Assembly: GCF_000003605.2 (NCBI RefSeq)
Contig: NW_003143523.1
Coordinates: 1 to 52,425 of the forward strand
Source of the DNA: Saccoglossus kowalevskii
Lineage: Eukaryota; Hemichordata; Enteropneusta; Harrimaniidae
Length of the DNA: 52,425 nucleotides
Reading direction: 5' to 3'
The notes under the pieces were generated by a model. That model saw only the letters and a list, made by a program, of their open reading frames with translations, was not told where the DNA came from and searched no databases. The number at the start of each line of letters is the position of its first letter. The first letter of the stretch is position 1. The position numbers and the translations under genes were made by a program. Below are positions 35,133-47,551 of the stretch, in pieces.

Positions 35133-36265
35133 ATTAATTATGGCTGCTTGTAACTACATCTGATTACTGTATAGGCTCTATTAATTACGGCTGCTGGTAA
35201 CTACATCTGATCACTGTTTTGGCTCTATAAATTATGGCTGATGGTAACTACATCTGATCACTGTATTGGCTCTATTAATTATGGCTGCTGGTAACTACAT
35301 CTGATTACTGTATTGGGCTCTATTAATTATGGCTGCTGGTAACTACATCTGATCACTGTAGTGGCTCTATTAATTATGGCTGCTGGTAACTACATCTGAT
35401 TACTGTATTGGGCTCTATTAATTATGGCTGCTGGTAACTACATCTGATCACTGTAGTGGCTCTATTAATTATGGCTGCTGGTAACTACATCTGATCACTG
35501 TATTGGGCTCTATTAATTATGGCTGCTAGTAACTACATCTGATCACTGTATTGGGCTCTATTAATTATGGCTGCTGGTAACTACATCTGATCACTGTATT
35601 GCCTCTATTAATTATGGCTGCTGGTAACTACATCTGATCACTGTATTGGGCTCTATTAATTATGGCTGCTAGTAACTACATCTGATCACTGTATTGGGCT
35701 CTATTAATTATGGCTGCTGGTAACTACATATGATCACTGTATTGGCTCTATTAATTATGGCTGCTGGTAACTACATCTGATTACTGTATTGGCTCAATTA
35801 ATTATGGCTGCTGGTAACTACATCTGATTACTGTATACGCTCTATTAATTACGGCTGCTGGTAACTACATCTGATCACTGTTTTGGCTCTATAAATTATG
35901 GCTGATGGTAACTACATCTGATCACTGTATTGGCTCAATTAATTATGGCTGCTGGTAACTACATCTGATTACTGTATTGGCTCTATTAAATATGGCTGCT
36001 GGTAACTACATCTGAGTACTGTATTGCCTCTATTAATTATGGCTGCTTGGAACTACATCTGATTACTGTATTGGCTCTATTAATTATGGCTGCTTGTAAC
36101 TACATCTGATTACTGTATTGGCTCTATTAATTATGGCTGCTTGTAACTACATCTGATTACTGTATAGGCTCTATTAATTACGGCTGCTGGTAACTACATC
36201 TGATCACTGTTTTGGCTCTATAAATTATGGCTGATGGTAACTACATCTGATCACTGTATTGGCTC
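35133..36265. repeat. Composite block: 27,361-28,023 joined to 27,031-27,500
   Basis: 35,133-35,795 follows 27,361-28,023 at offset 7,772, then 35,796-36,265 follows 27,031-27,500 at offset 8,765. The difference, 993, is the period of the 26.6-28.0 kb tandem pair. The structure is what an unequal exchange between the two copies of that pair would leave. Equivalently, this could be the older single-copy form from which the pair arose. Confidence 0.88.
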
Positions 36266-36752
36266 AATTAATTATGGCTGCTGGTAACTACATCTGATTA
36301 CTGTATTGGCTCTATTAAATATGGCTGCTGGTACCTACATCTGATTACTGTATTGGCTCTATTGATTATGGCTGCTGGTAACTACATCTGATTACTGTAT
36401 TGGCTCTTTTAATCATGGCTGCTGGTAACTACATCTGATTACTGTATTGGCTCTATTAATTATGGCTGCTGGTAACTACATCTGATCACTGTATTGGCTC
36501 TATTAATTATGGCTGCTGGAAAATATATCTGATCACTGTATTGGCTCTATTAATTATGGCTGCTGGTAAGTACATCTGATCACTGTATTGGCTCTATTAA
36601 AAATGGCTGCTGATAACTACATCTGATTACTGTAGTGGCTCTATTAATTATGGCTGCTGGTAACTACATCTGATTACTGTATAGACTCTATTAATTATGG
36701 CTGCTGGTAACTACATCTGTTCACTGTTTTGGCTCTATTAATTGTGGCTGAT
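36266..36752. repeat. Mixed satellite stretch
   Basis: No gene. ctcaatt, aaatatgg joined to ggtacctac (a combination not seen elsewhere), ctattgatt, cttttaatc, plain, 'ggaaaatatatc', ggtaagtac, aaaaatgg with 'gctgataac', gtagtgg, tagactc, tgttcactg. The middle resembles 11.65-11.9 and 41.03-41.4 kb. Confidence 0.8.
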
Positions 36753-38792
36753 GGTAACTACATCTGATCACTGTATTGGCTCTATTAATTATGGCTTCTG
36801 GTAACTACATCTGATTACTGTATTGGGCTCTATTAATTATGGCTGCTGGTAACTACATCTGATCACTGTATTTTCTCTATTAATTATGGCTGCTGGTAAC
36901 TACATCTGATCACTGTATTGGCTCTATTAATTATGGCTGCTGGTAACTACATCTGATCACTGTATTGGGCTCTATTAATTATGGCTGCTAGTAACTACAT
37001 CTGATCACTGTATTGGGCTCTATTAATTATGGCTGCTGGTAACTACATCTGATCACTGTATTGGCTCTATTAATTATGGCTGCTGGTAACTACATCTGAT
37101 TACTGTATTGGCTCAATTAATTATGGCTGCTGGTAACTACATCTGATTACTGTATATGCTCTATTAATTACGGCTGCTGGTAACTACATCTGATCACTGT
37201 TTTGGCTCTATAAATTATGGCTGATGGTAACTACATCTGATCACTGTATTGGCTCAATTAATTATGGCTGCTGGTAACTACATCTGATTACTGTATTGGC
37301 TCTATTAAATATGGCTGCTGGTAACTACATCTGAGTACTGTATTGCCTCTATTAATTATGGCAGCTTGTAACTACATCTGATTACTGTATTGGCTCTATT
37401 AAATATGGCTGCTGGTAACTACATCTGATCACTGTATTGGCTCTATTAATTATGGCTGCTGGTAACTACATCTGATCACTGTATTGGCTCTATTAATTAT
37501 GGCTGCTGGTAACTACATCTGATTACTGTATTGGCTCTATTAATTATGGCTGCTGGTAACTACATCTGATTACTGTATTGGCTCTATTAATTATGGCTGC
37601 TGGTAACTACATCTGATTACTGTATTGGCTCTGTTAATCATAGCTGCTGGTAACTACATCTGATTACTGTATTGGCTCTATTAATTATGGCTGCTGGTAA
37701 CTACATCTGAGTACTGTATTGCCTCTATTAATTATGGCTGCTGGTAACTACATCTGATTACTGTATTGGGTCTATTAATTATGGCTGCTGGTACCTACAT
37801 CTGATTACTGTATTGGCTCTATTGATTATGGCTGCTGGTAACTACATCTGATTACTGTATTGGCTCTTTTAATCATGGCTGCTGGTAACTACATCTGATT
37901 ACTGTATTGGCTCTATTAATCATGGCTGCTGGTAACTACATCTGATTACTGTATTGGCTCTAATAATTATGGCTGCTGGTAACTACATCTGATTACTACA
38001 ATGGCTCTATTAATTATGGCTGCTGGAAACTACATCTGATCACTGTATTGGTTCTATTAATTATGGCTGCTGGTAACTACATCTGAGTACTGTATTGGCT
38101 CTATTAATTATGGCTGCTGGTAACTACATCTGATTACTGTATTGGCTCTATTAAATATGGCTGCTGGTAACTACATCTGAGTACTGTATTGCCTCTATTA
38201 ATTATGGCTGCTTGTAACTACATCTGATTACTGTATTGGCTCTATTAATTATGGCTGTTTGTAACTACATCTGATTACTGTATTGGCTCTATTAAATATG
38301 GCTGCTGGTAACTACATCTGATGACTGTATTGGCTCTATTAAAAATGGCTGCTGGTAACTACATCTGATTACTGTAGTGGCTCTATTAATTATGGCTGCT
38401 GGTAACTACATCTGATTACTGTAATAGCTCTATTAATTATGGCTGCTGGTAACTACATCTGATCACTGTATTGGCTCTATTAATTATGGCTGCTGGTTAC
38501 TACATCTGATCACTGTATTGGCTCCATTAATTATGGCTGCTGGTAAATATATCTGATCACTGTATTAGCTCTATTAATTATGGCTGCTGGTAACTATATC
38601 TGATCACTGTATTGGCACTATTAATTATGGCTGCTGGTAACTACATCTGATCACTGTATTGGCTATATTAATTATGGCTGCTGGTAACTACATCTGATTA
38701 CTGTATTGGCTCTATTAATTATGGCTGCTGGAAACTACATCTGATCACTGTATTGGCTCTATTAATTATGGCTGCTGGAAACTACATCTGAT
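36753..38792. repeat. 2.04-kb segmental duplication, copy 2 (partner 7,565-9,604)
   Basis: Copy of the longest gap-free duplication, offset 29,188. Private changes include 'tatatgctc' (about 37,153), ttggttc (about 38,048) and ctccatt (about 38,522). It contains a complete twelve-unit gatgac block at 38,125-38,688. Confidence 0.92.
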
Positions 38793-39118
38793 TACTATAT
38801 TGGCTCTATTAATTATGGCTGCTGGTAACTACATCTGATCACTGTAGTGGCTCTATTAATTATGGCTGCTGGTAACTACATCTGATCACTGTATTAGCTC
38901 TATTAATTACGGCTGCTGGTAACTACATCTGATCACTGTATTGGCTCTATTAATTATGGCTGCTGGTAACTACATCTGATCACTGTATTGGCTCTATTAA
39001 TTATGGCTGCTGGAAAATATATCTGATCACTGTATTGGCTCTATTAATTACGGCTGCTGGTAAGTACATCTGATCACTGTATTGGCTCTATTAAAAATGG
39101 CTGCTGATAACTACATCT

Positions 39119-39610
39119 GATTACTGTAGTGGCTCTATTAATTATGGCTGCTGGTAACTACATCTGATTACTGTAACAGCTCTATTAATTATGGCTGCTG
39201 GTAACTACATCTGATCACTGTATTTGCTCTATTAATTATGGCTTCTGGTAACTACATCTGATCACTGTATTGGCTCTATTAATTATGGCTGCTGGTAACT
39301 ACATCTGATTACTGTATTGGGCTCTATTAATTATGGCTGCTGGTAACTACATCTGATCACTGTAGTGGCTCTATTAATTATGGCTGCTGGTAACTACATC
39401 TGATTACTGTATTGGGCTCTATTAATTATGGCTGCTGGTAACTACATCTGATCACTGTAGTGGCTCTATTAATTATGGCTGCTGGTAACTACATCTGATT
39501 ACTGTATTGGCTCTATTAATTATGGCTGCTGGTAACTACATCTGATTACTGTATAGGCTTTATTAATTATGGCTGCTGGTAACTACATCTGAGTACTGTA
39601 TTGGCTCTAT
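39119..39610. repeat. Left part of the 11.9-kb-distant duplication (partner 51,035-51,526)
   Basis: Offset 11,916 at gtaacagc (39,173 and 51,089), gtatagg/cttt (39,551 and 51,467) and gagtac (39,591 and 51,507). After gagtac this copy lacks one plain unit present in the partner, and the offset becomes 11,963. 'ggtagctgg' near 39,619 marks the joint. Confidence 0.87.
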
Positions 39611-39619
39611 TAATTATGG

Positions 39620-40462
39620 TAGCTGGTAACTACATCTGATTACTGTATAGGCTCTATTAATTAGGACTGCTGGTAACTACATCTGATCACTGTTTTGGCT
39701 CTATAAATTATGGCTGATGGTAACTACATCTGATCACTGTATTGGCTCAATTAATTATGGCTGCTGGTAACTACATCTGATTACTGTATTGGCTCTATTA
39801 AATATGGCTGCTGGTAACTACATCTGAGTACTGTATTGCCTCTATTAATTATGGCTGCTTGTAACTACATCTGATTACTGTATTGGCTCTATTAATTATG
39901 GCTGTTTGTAACTACATCTGATTACTGTATTGGCTCTATTAAATATGGCTGCTGGTAACTACATCTGATGACTGTATTGGCTCTATTAAAAATGGCTGCT
40001 GGTAACTACATCTGATTACTGTAGTGGCTCCATTAATTATGGCTGCTGGTAACTACATCTGATTACTGTAATAGCTCTATTAATTATGGCTGCTGGTAAC
40101 TACATCTGATCACTGTATTGGCTCTATTAATTATGGCTGCTGGTTACTACATCTGATCACTGTATTGGCTCTATTAATTATGGCTGCTGGTAAATATATC
40201 TGATCACTGTATTAGCTCTATTAATTATGGCTGCTGGTAAATATATCTGATCACTGTATTGGCACTATTAATTATGGCTGCTGGTAACTACATCTGATCA
40301 CTGTAGTGGCTCTATTAATTATGGCTGCTGGTAACTACATCTGATTACTGTATTGGCTCTATTAATTATGGCTGCTGGTAACTACATCTGATTACTGTAT
40401 AGGCTCTATTAATTAGGACTGCTGGTAACTACATCTGATCACTGTTTTGGCTCTATAAATTA
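39620..40462. repeat. Right part of the 11.9-kb-distant duplication (partner 51,583-52,425)
   Basis: Offset 11,963, including the rare gtagtgg-ctccatt unit (40,028 and 51,991). Also shared is a shortened gatgac block (39,772-40,288) in which the ctatatt unit is replaced by gtagtgg. The match reaches the last base of the window and may continue beyond it. Confidence 0.9.
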
Positions 40463-40523
40463 TGGCTGATGGTAACTACATCTGATCACTGTATTGGCTC
40501 AATTAATTATGGCTGCTGGTAAC

Positions 40524-40805
40524 TACATCTGATTACTGTATTGGCTCTATTAAATATGGCTGCTGGTAACTACATCTGAGTACTGTATTGCCTCTATTAA
40601 TTATGGCTGCTTGTAACTACATCTGATTACTGTATTGGCTCTATTAATTATGGCTGTTTGTAACTACATCTGATTACTGTATTGGCTCTATTAAATATGG
40701 CTGCTGGTAACTACATCTGATGACTGTATTGGCTCTATTAAAAATGGCTGCTGGTAACTACATCTGATTACTATAGTGGCTCTATTAATTATGGCTGCTG
40801 GTAAC
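40524..40805. repeat. gatgac/aaaaatgg block, truncated after two units
   Basis: Starts normally, gatgac at 40,719, then ctatagtgg, then leaves the block for a plain unit and the ctctgttaatc series at 40,874. Confidence 0.84.
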
Positions 40806-41314
40806 TACATCTGATTACTGTATTGGCTCTATTAATTATGGCTGCTGGTAACTACATCTGATTACTGTATTGGCTCTGTTAATCATAGCTGCTGGTAACT
40901 ACATCTGATTACTGTATTGGCTCTATTAATTATGGCTGCTGGTAACTACATCTGAGTACTGTATTGCCTCTATTAATTATGGCTGCTGGTAACTACATCT
41001 GATTACTGTATTGGGTCTATTAATTATGGCTGCTGGTACCTACATCTGATTACTGTATTGGCTCTATTGATTATGGCTGCTGGTAACTACATCTGATTAC
41101 TGTATTGGCTCTTTTAATCATGGCTGCTGGTAACTACATCTGATTACTGTATTGGCTCTATTAATCATGGCTGCTGGTAACTACATCTGATTACTGTATT
41201 GGCTCTATTAATTATGGCTGCTGGTAACTACATCTGATCACTGTATTGGCTCTATTAATTATGGCTGCTGGAAAATATATCTGATCACTGTATTGGCTCT
41301 ATTAATTACGGCTG
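40782..41314. repeat. Block shared with 11,370-11,902
   Basis: Second copy, offset 29,412, leaving the match at attacggctgctgg where the other has attacggctgatgg. Confidence 0.85.
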
Positions 41315-41534
41315 CTGGTAAGTACATCTGATCACTGTATTGGCTCTATTAAAAATGGCTGCTGATAACTACATCTGATTACTGTAGTGGCTCTATTAAT
41401 TATGGCTGCTGGTAAATATATCTGATCACTGTATTAGCTCTATTAATTATGGCTGCTGGTAAATATATCTGATCACTGTATTGGCACTATTAATTATGGC
41501 TGCTGGTAACTACATCTGATCACTGTATTGGCTA

Positions 41535-42738
41535 TATTAATTATGGCTGCTGGTAACTACATCTGATTACTGTATTGGCTCTATTAATTATGGCTGCTGG
41601 AAACTACATCTGATCACTGTATTGGCTCTATTAATTATGGCTGCTGGAAACTACATCTGATCACTGTATTGGCTCTATTAATTATGGCTGCTGGAAACTA
41701 CATCTGATCACTGTAGTGGCTCTATTAATTATGGCTGCTGGTAACTACACCTGATTACTGTATTGGCTCTATTAATTATGGCTGCTGGTAACTACATCTG
41801 AATACTGTATTGGCTCTATTAGTTATGGCTGCTGGTAACTACATCTGATCACTGTATCGGCTGGCTCTATTAATTATGGCTGCTGGTAACTACATCTGAT
41901 TACTGTATTGGCTTTATTAATTATGGCTGCTGGTAACTACATCTGATTACTGTATTGGCTCTATTAGTTATGCCTGCTGGTAACTACATCTGATCACTGT
42001 ATTGGCTCTTTTAATTATGGCTGCTGGTAACTACATCTGATCACTGTATTGGCTCTATTAATTATGGCTGCTGGTAAATATATCTGATCACTGTATTGGC
42101 TCTATTAATTATGGCTGCTGGTAACTACATCTGATCACTGTATTGGCTCTATTAAAAACGACTGCTGGTAACTACATCTAATTACTGTAGTGGCTCTATA
42201 AATTATGGCTGCTGGTAACTACATCTGATTACTGTATTGGCTCAATTAATTATGGCTGCTGGTAACTACATCTGATTACTGTATAGACTCTATTAATTAT
42301 GGCTGCTGGTAACTACATCTGATCACTGTTTTGGCTCTATTAATTGTGGCTGATGGTAACTACATCTGATCACTGTATTGGCTCTATTAATTATGGCTTC
42401 TGGTTACTACATCTGATCACTGTATTGGCTCTATTAATTATGGCTGCTGGTAACTACATCTGATTACTGTAGTGGCTCTATTAATTATGGCTGCCGGTAA
42501 CTACATCTGATTACTGTATTGGGCTCTATTAATTATGGCTGCTGGTAACTACATCTGATCACTGTAGTGGCTCTATTAATTATGGCTGCTGGTAACTACA
42601 TCTGATCACTGTATTGGGCTCTATTAATTATGGCTGCTGGTAAATACATCTGATTACTGTATAGGCTTTATTAATTATGGCTGCTGGTAACTACATCTGA
42701 TCACTGTATTGGGCTCTATTAATTATGGCTGCTGGTAA
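41535..42738. repeat. 1.2-kb duplication, copy 2 (partner 12,310-13,513)
   Basis: Offset 29,225. The 51-bp unit here reads gtatcggctggc and a cttttaatt occurs near 42,008. It includes copy 9 of the gtagtgg-cctgatt-gaatac-ggctggc set at 41,699-41,937. It is followed by the ttagctc/ggcacta series also seen at the window start. Confidence 0.9.
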
Positions 42739-42961
42739 ATATATCTGATCACTGTATTAGCTCTATTAATTATGGCTGCTGGTAAATATATCTGATCACT
42801 GTATTGGCACTATTAATTATGGCTGCTGGTAACTACATCTGATCACTGTATTGGCTATATTAATTATGGCTGCTGGTAACTACATCTGATTACTGTATTG
42901 GCTCTATTAATTATGGCTGCTGGAAACTACATCTGATCACTGTATTGGCTCTATTAATTAT

Positions 42962-44044
42962 GGCTGCTGGAAACTACATTTGATCACTGTATTGGCTCTA
43001 TTAATTATGGCTGCTGGAAACTACATCTGATCACTGTATTGGCTCTATTAATTATGGCTGCTGGAAACTACATCTGATCACTGTATTGGATCTATTAATT
43101 ATGGCTGCTGGAAACTACATCTGATCACTGTATTGGCTCTATTAATTATGGCTGCTGGTAACTACATCTGATCACTGTAGTGGCTCTATTAATTATGGCT
43201 GCTGGTAACTACATCTGATTACTGTATTGGCTCTATTAATTATGGCTGCCAATAACTACATCTGATCATTGTATTGGCTGTATTAATTATGGCTGCTGGT
43301 AACTACATCTGATTACTGTATAGGCTTTATTAATTATGGCTGATGGTAACTACATCTGATCACTGTTTTGGCTCTATTAATTATGGCTGCTGGTAACTAC
43401 ATCTGATCACTGTATTGGCTCTATTAATTATGGCTGCTGGTAAATATATCTGATCACTGTATTGGCTCTATTAATTATGGCTGCTTGTAACTACATCTGA
43501 TTACTGTATTGGCTCTATTAAATATGGCTGCTGGTAACTACATCTGATCACTGTATTGGCTCTATTAAAAATGGCTGCTAGTAAGTACATCTGATTACTG
43601 TAGTGCCTCTATTAATTATGGCTGCTGGTAACTACATCTGATTACTGTAATAGCTCTATTAATTATGGCTGCTGGTAACTACATCTGATCACAGTATTGG
43701 CTCTATAAATTATGGCTGCTGGTAACTACATCTGATTACTGTATTGGCTCAATTAATTATGGCTGCTGGTAACTACATCTGATTACTGTATAGACTCTAT
43801 TAATTATGGCTGCTGGTAACTACATCTGTTCACTGTTTTGGCTCTAATAATTGTGGCTGATGGTAACTACATCTGATCACTGTATTGGCTCTATTAATTA
43901 TGGCTTCTGGTAACTACATCTGATCACTGTATTGGCTCTATTAATTATGGCTGCTGGTAACTACATCTGATTACTGTATTGGGCTCTATTAATTATGGCT
44001 GCATGGTAACTACATCTGATCACTGTAGTGGCTCTATTAATTAT
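42962..44044. repeat. Higher-order unit of about 1.1 kb, copy 1
   Basis: Starts with a ggaaac unit followed by the rare 'acatttgatc' (42,976), then ggaaac units, ggatc, gtagtgg, ctgccaataac (43,246), gctgtatt, tagg/cttt, cttgtaac, aaatatgg, aaaaatgg, gtaatagc, gatcacag, ctcaatt, tagactc, tgttcactg, cttctgg, gggctc and gtagtgg. 'gcatggtaac' near 43,993 has one extra base. Confidence 0.88.
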
Positions 44045-45182
44045 GGCTGCTGGAAACTACATTTGATCACTGTATGGGCTCTATTAATTATGGCTGCTGG
44101 AAACTACATCTGATCACTGTATTGGCTCTATTAATTATGGCTGCTGGAAACTACATCTGATCACTGTATTGGATCTATTAATTATGGCTGCTGGAAACTA
44201 CATCTGATCACTGTATTGGCTCTATTAATTATGGCTGCTGGAAACTACATCTGATCACTGTATTGGCTCTATTAATTATGGCTGCTGGTAACTACATCTG
44301 ATTACTGTAGTGGCTCTATTAATTATGGCTGCTGGTAACTACATCTGATTACTGTATTGGCTCTATTAATTATGGCTGCCAATAACTACATCTGATCATT
44401 GTATTGGCTGTATTAATTATGGCTGCTGGTAACTACATCTGATTACTGTATAGGCTTTATTAATTATGGCTGCTGGTAACTACATCTGATCACTGTATTG
44501 GCTCTATTAATTATGGCTGCTGGTAACTACATCTGATCACTGTATTGGCTCTATTAATTATGGCTGCTGGTAAATATATCTGATCACTGTATTGGCTCTA
44601 TTAATTATGGCTGCTTGTAACTACATCTGATTACTGTATTGGCTCTATTAAATATGGCTGCTGGTAACTACATCTGATCACTGTATTGGCTCTATTAAAA
44701 ATGGCTGCTGGTAAGTACATCTGATTACTGTAGTGGCTCTATTAATTATGGCTGCTGGTAACTACATCTGATTACTGTAATAGCTCTATTAATTATGGCT
44801 GCTGGTAACTACATCTGATCACAGTATTGGCTCTATAAATTATGGCTGCTGGTAACTACATCTGATTACTGTATTGGCTCAATTAATTATGGCTGCTGGT
44901 AACTACATCTGATTACTGTATAGACTCTATTAATTATGGCTGCTGGTAACTACATCTGTTCACTGTTTTGGCTCTATTAATTGTGGCTGATGGTAACTAC
45001 ATCTGATCACTGTATTGGCTCTATTATTTATGGCTTCTGGTAACTACATCTGATCACTGTATTGGCTCTATTAATTATGGCTGCTGGTAACTACATCTGA
45101 TTACTGTATTGGGCTCTATTAATTATGGCTGCTGGTAACTACATCTGATCACTGTAGTGGCTCTATTAATTATGGCTGCTGG
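44045..45182. repeat. Higher-order unit of about 1.1 kb, copy 2
   Basis: Follows copy 1 without gap. The offset is 1,083 at acatttg (44,059) and ggatc (44,171), then 1,130 from ctgccaataac (44,376) onward, because one additional ggaaac unit stands after ggatc. The unit is therefore 23 or 24 monomers. Confidence 0.88.
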
Positions 45183-45543
45183 TAACTACATCTGATTACT
45201 GTATTGGGCTCTATTAATTATGGCTGCTGGTAACTACATCTGATCACTGTAGTGGCTCTATTAATTATGGCTGCTGGTAACTACATCTGATCACTGTATT
45301 GGGCTCTATTAATTATGGCTGCTAGTAACTACATCTGATCACTGTATCGGGCTCTATTAATTATGGCTGCTGGTAACTACATCTGATCACTGTATTGCCT
45401 CTATTAATTATGGCTGCTGGTAACTACATCTGATCACTGTATTGGGCTCTATTAATTATGGCTGCTGGTAACTACATCTGATCACTGTATTGGCTCTATT
45501 AATTATGGCTGCTGGTAACTACATCTGATTACTATATTGGCTC
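45183..45543. repeat. gggctc/gtagtgg/ctagtaac run
   Basis: Continuation with gggctc, gtagtgg, ctagtaac ('gtatcgggctc' near 45,346), tgcctc, gggctc and a gattactatatt/ctcaatt unit. It parallels 1,130-1,620 closely. Confidence 0.83.
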
Positions 45544-46013
45544 AATTAATTATGGCTGCTGGTAACTACATCTGATTACTGTATACGCTCTATTAATTAC
45601 GGCTGCTGGTAACTACATCTGATCACTGTTTTGGCTCTATAAATTATGGCTGATGGTAACTACATCTGATCACTGTATTGGCTCAATTAATTATGGCTGC
45701 TGGTAACTACATCTGATTACTGTATTGGCTCTATTAAATATGGCTGCTGGTAACTACATCTGAGTACTGTATTGCCTCTATTAATTATGGCTGCTTGGAA
45801 CTACATCTGATTACTGTATTGGCTCTATTAATTATGGCTGCTTGTAACTACATCTGATTACTGTATTGGCTCTATTAATTATGGCTGCTTGTAACTACAT
45901 CTGATTACTGTATAGGCTCTATTAATTACGGCTGCTGGTAACTACATCTGATCACTGTTTTGGCTCTATAAATTATGGCTGATGGTAACTACATCTGATC
46001 ACTGTATTGGCTC
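45544..46013. repeat. Block shared with 27,031-27,500 and 35,796-36,265
   Basis: Offset 18,513 from the 27-kb copy. 'gcttggaac' at 45,794 and again, in a further relative, at 48,538 (2,744 apart). Confidence 0.86.
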
Positions 46014-46129
46014 AATTAATTATGGCTGCTGGTAACTACATCTGATTACTGTATTGGCTCTATTAAATATGGCTGCTGGTAACTACATCTGAGTACTGTA
46101 TTGCCTCTATTAATTATGGCTGCTTGTAA

Positions 46130-46468
46130 CTACATCTGATTACTGTATTGGCTCTATTAAATATGGCTGCTGGTAACTACATCTGATCACTGTATTGGCT
46201 CTATTAATTATGGCTGCTGGTAACTACATCTGATCACTGTATTGGCTCTATTAATTATGGCTGCTGGTAACTACATCTGATTACTGTATTGGCTCTATTA
46301 ATTATGGCTGCTGGTAACTACATCTGATTACTGTATTGGCTCTATTAATTATGGCTGCTTGTAACTACATCTGATTACTGTATTGGCTCTGTTAATCATA
46401 GCTGCTGGTAACTACATCTGATTACTGTATTGGCTCTATTAATTATGGCTGCTGGTAACTACATCTGA
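46130..46468. repeat. 339-bp block, copy 1 (partner 47,213-47,551)
   Basis: Offset 1,083 at ctctgttaatc (46,387 and 47,470). Downstream, the tgatcactgtttt/aattgtgg units align at 1,130, because the 47-kb copy has an additional gagtac-tgcctc unit. A third ctctgttaatc unit lies between them at 46,765. Confidence 0.84.
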
Positions 46469-47212
46469 TCACTGTTTTGGCTCTACTAATTGTGGCTGAT
46501 GGTAACTACATCTGATCACTGTATTGGCTCTATTAATTACGGCTTCTGGTAACTACATCTGATCACTGTATTGGCTCTATTAATTATGGCTGCTGGTAAC
46601 TACATCTGATTACTGTATTGGGCTCTATTAATTATGGCTGCTGGTAACTACATCATATCACTGTAGTGGCTCTATTAATTATGGCTGCTGGTAACTACAT
46701 CTGATTACTGTATTGGGCTCTATTAATTATGGCTGCTGGTAACTACATCTGATTACTGTATTGGCTCTGTTAATCATAGCTGCTGGTAACTACATCTGAT
46801 TACTGTATTGGCTCTATTAATTATGGCTGCTGGTAACTACATCTGAGTACTGTATTGCCTCTATTAATTATGGCTGCTGGTAACTACATCTGATTACTGT
46901 ATTGGGTCTATTAATTATGGCTGCTGGTACCTACATCTGATTACTGTATTGGCTCTATTGATTATGGCTGCTGGTAACTACATCTGATTACTGTATTGGC
47001 TCTTTTAATCATGGCTGCTGGTAACTACATCTGATTACTGTATTGGCTCTATTAATCATGACTGCTGGTAACTACATCTGATTACTGTATTGGCTCTATT
47101 AATTATGGCTGCTGGTAACTACATCTGATTACTGTAATGGCTCTATTAATTATGGCTGCTGGAAACTACATCTGATCACTGTATTGGCTCTATTAATTAT
47201 GGCTGCTGGTAA
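46469..47212. repeat. Mixed satellite stretch
   Basis: No gene. 'gtttt'/ctactaatt/ctgatgg, cttctgg with attacgg, gggctc, 'catcatatcac' (private), gtagtgg, then the series ctctgttaatc, tgcctc, gggtctatt, ggtacctac, ctattgatt, cttttaatc, aatcatgactg, gtaatgg and ggaaac seen at 8.4, 11.5, 16.7, 37.6 and 40.9 kb. Confidence 0.82.
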
Positions 47213-47551
47213 CTACATCTGATTACTGTATTGGCTCTATTAAATATGGCTGCTGGTAACTACATCTGATCACTGTATTGGCTCTATTAATTATGGCTGC
47301 TGGTAACTACATCTGATCACTGTATTGGCTCTATTAATTATGGCTGCTGGTAACTACATCTGATTACTGTATTGGCTCTATTAATTATGGCTGCTGGTAA
47401 CTACATCTGATTACTGTATTGGCTCTATTAATTATGGCTGCTGGTAACTACATCTGATTACTGTATTGGCTCTGTTAATCATAGCTGCTGGTAACTACAT
47501 CTGATTACTGTATTGGCTCTATTAATTATGGCTGCTGGTAACTACATCTGA

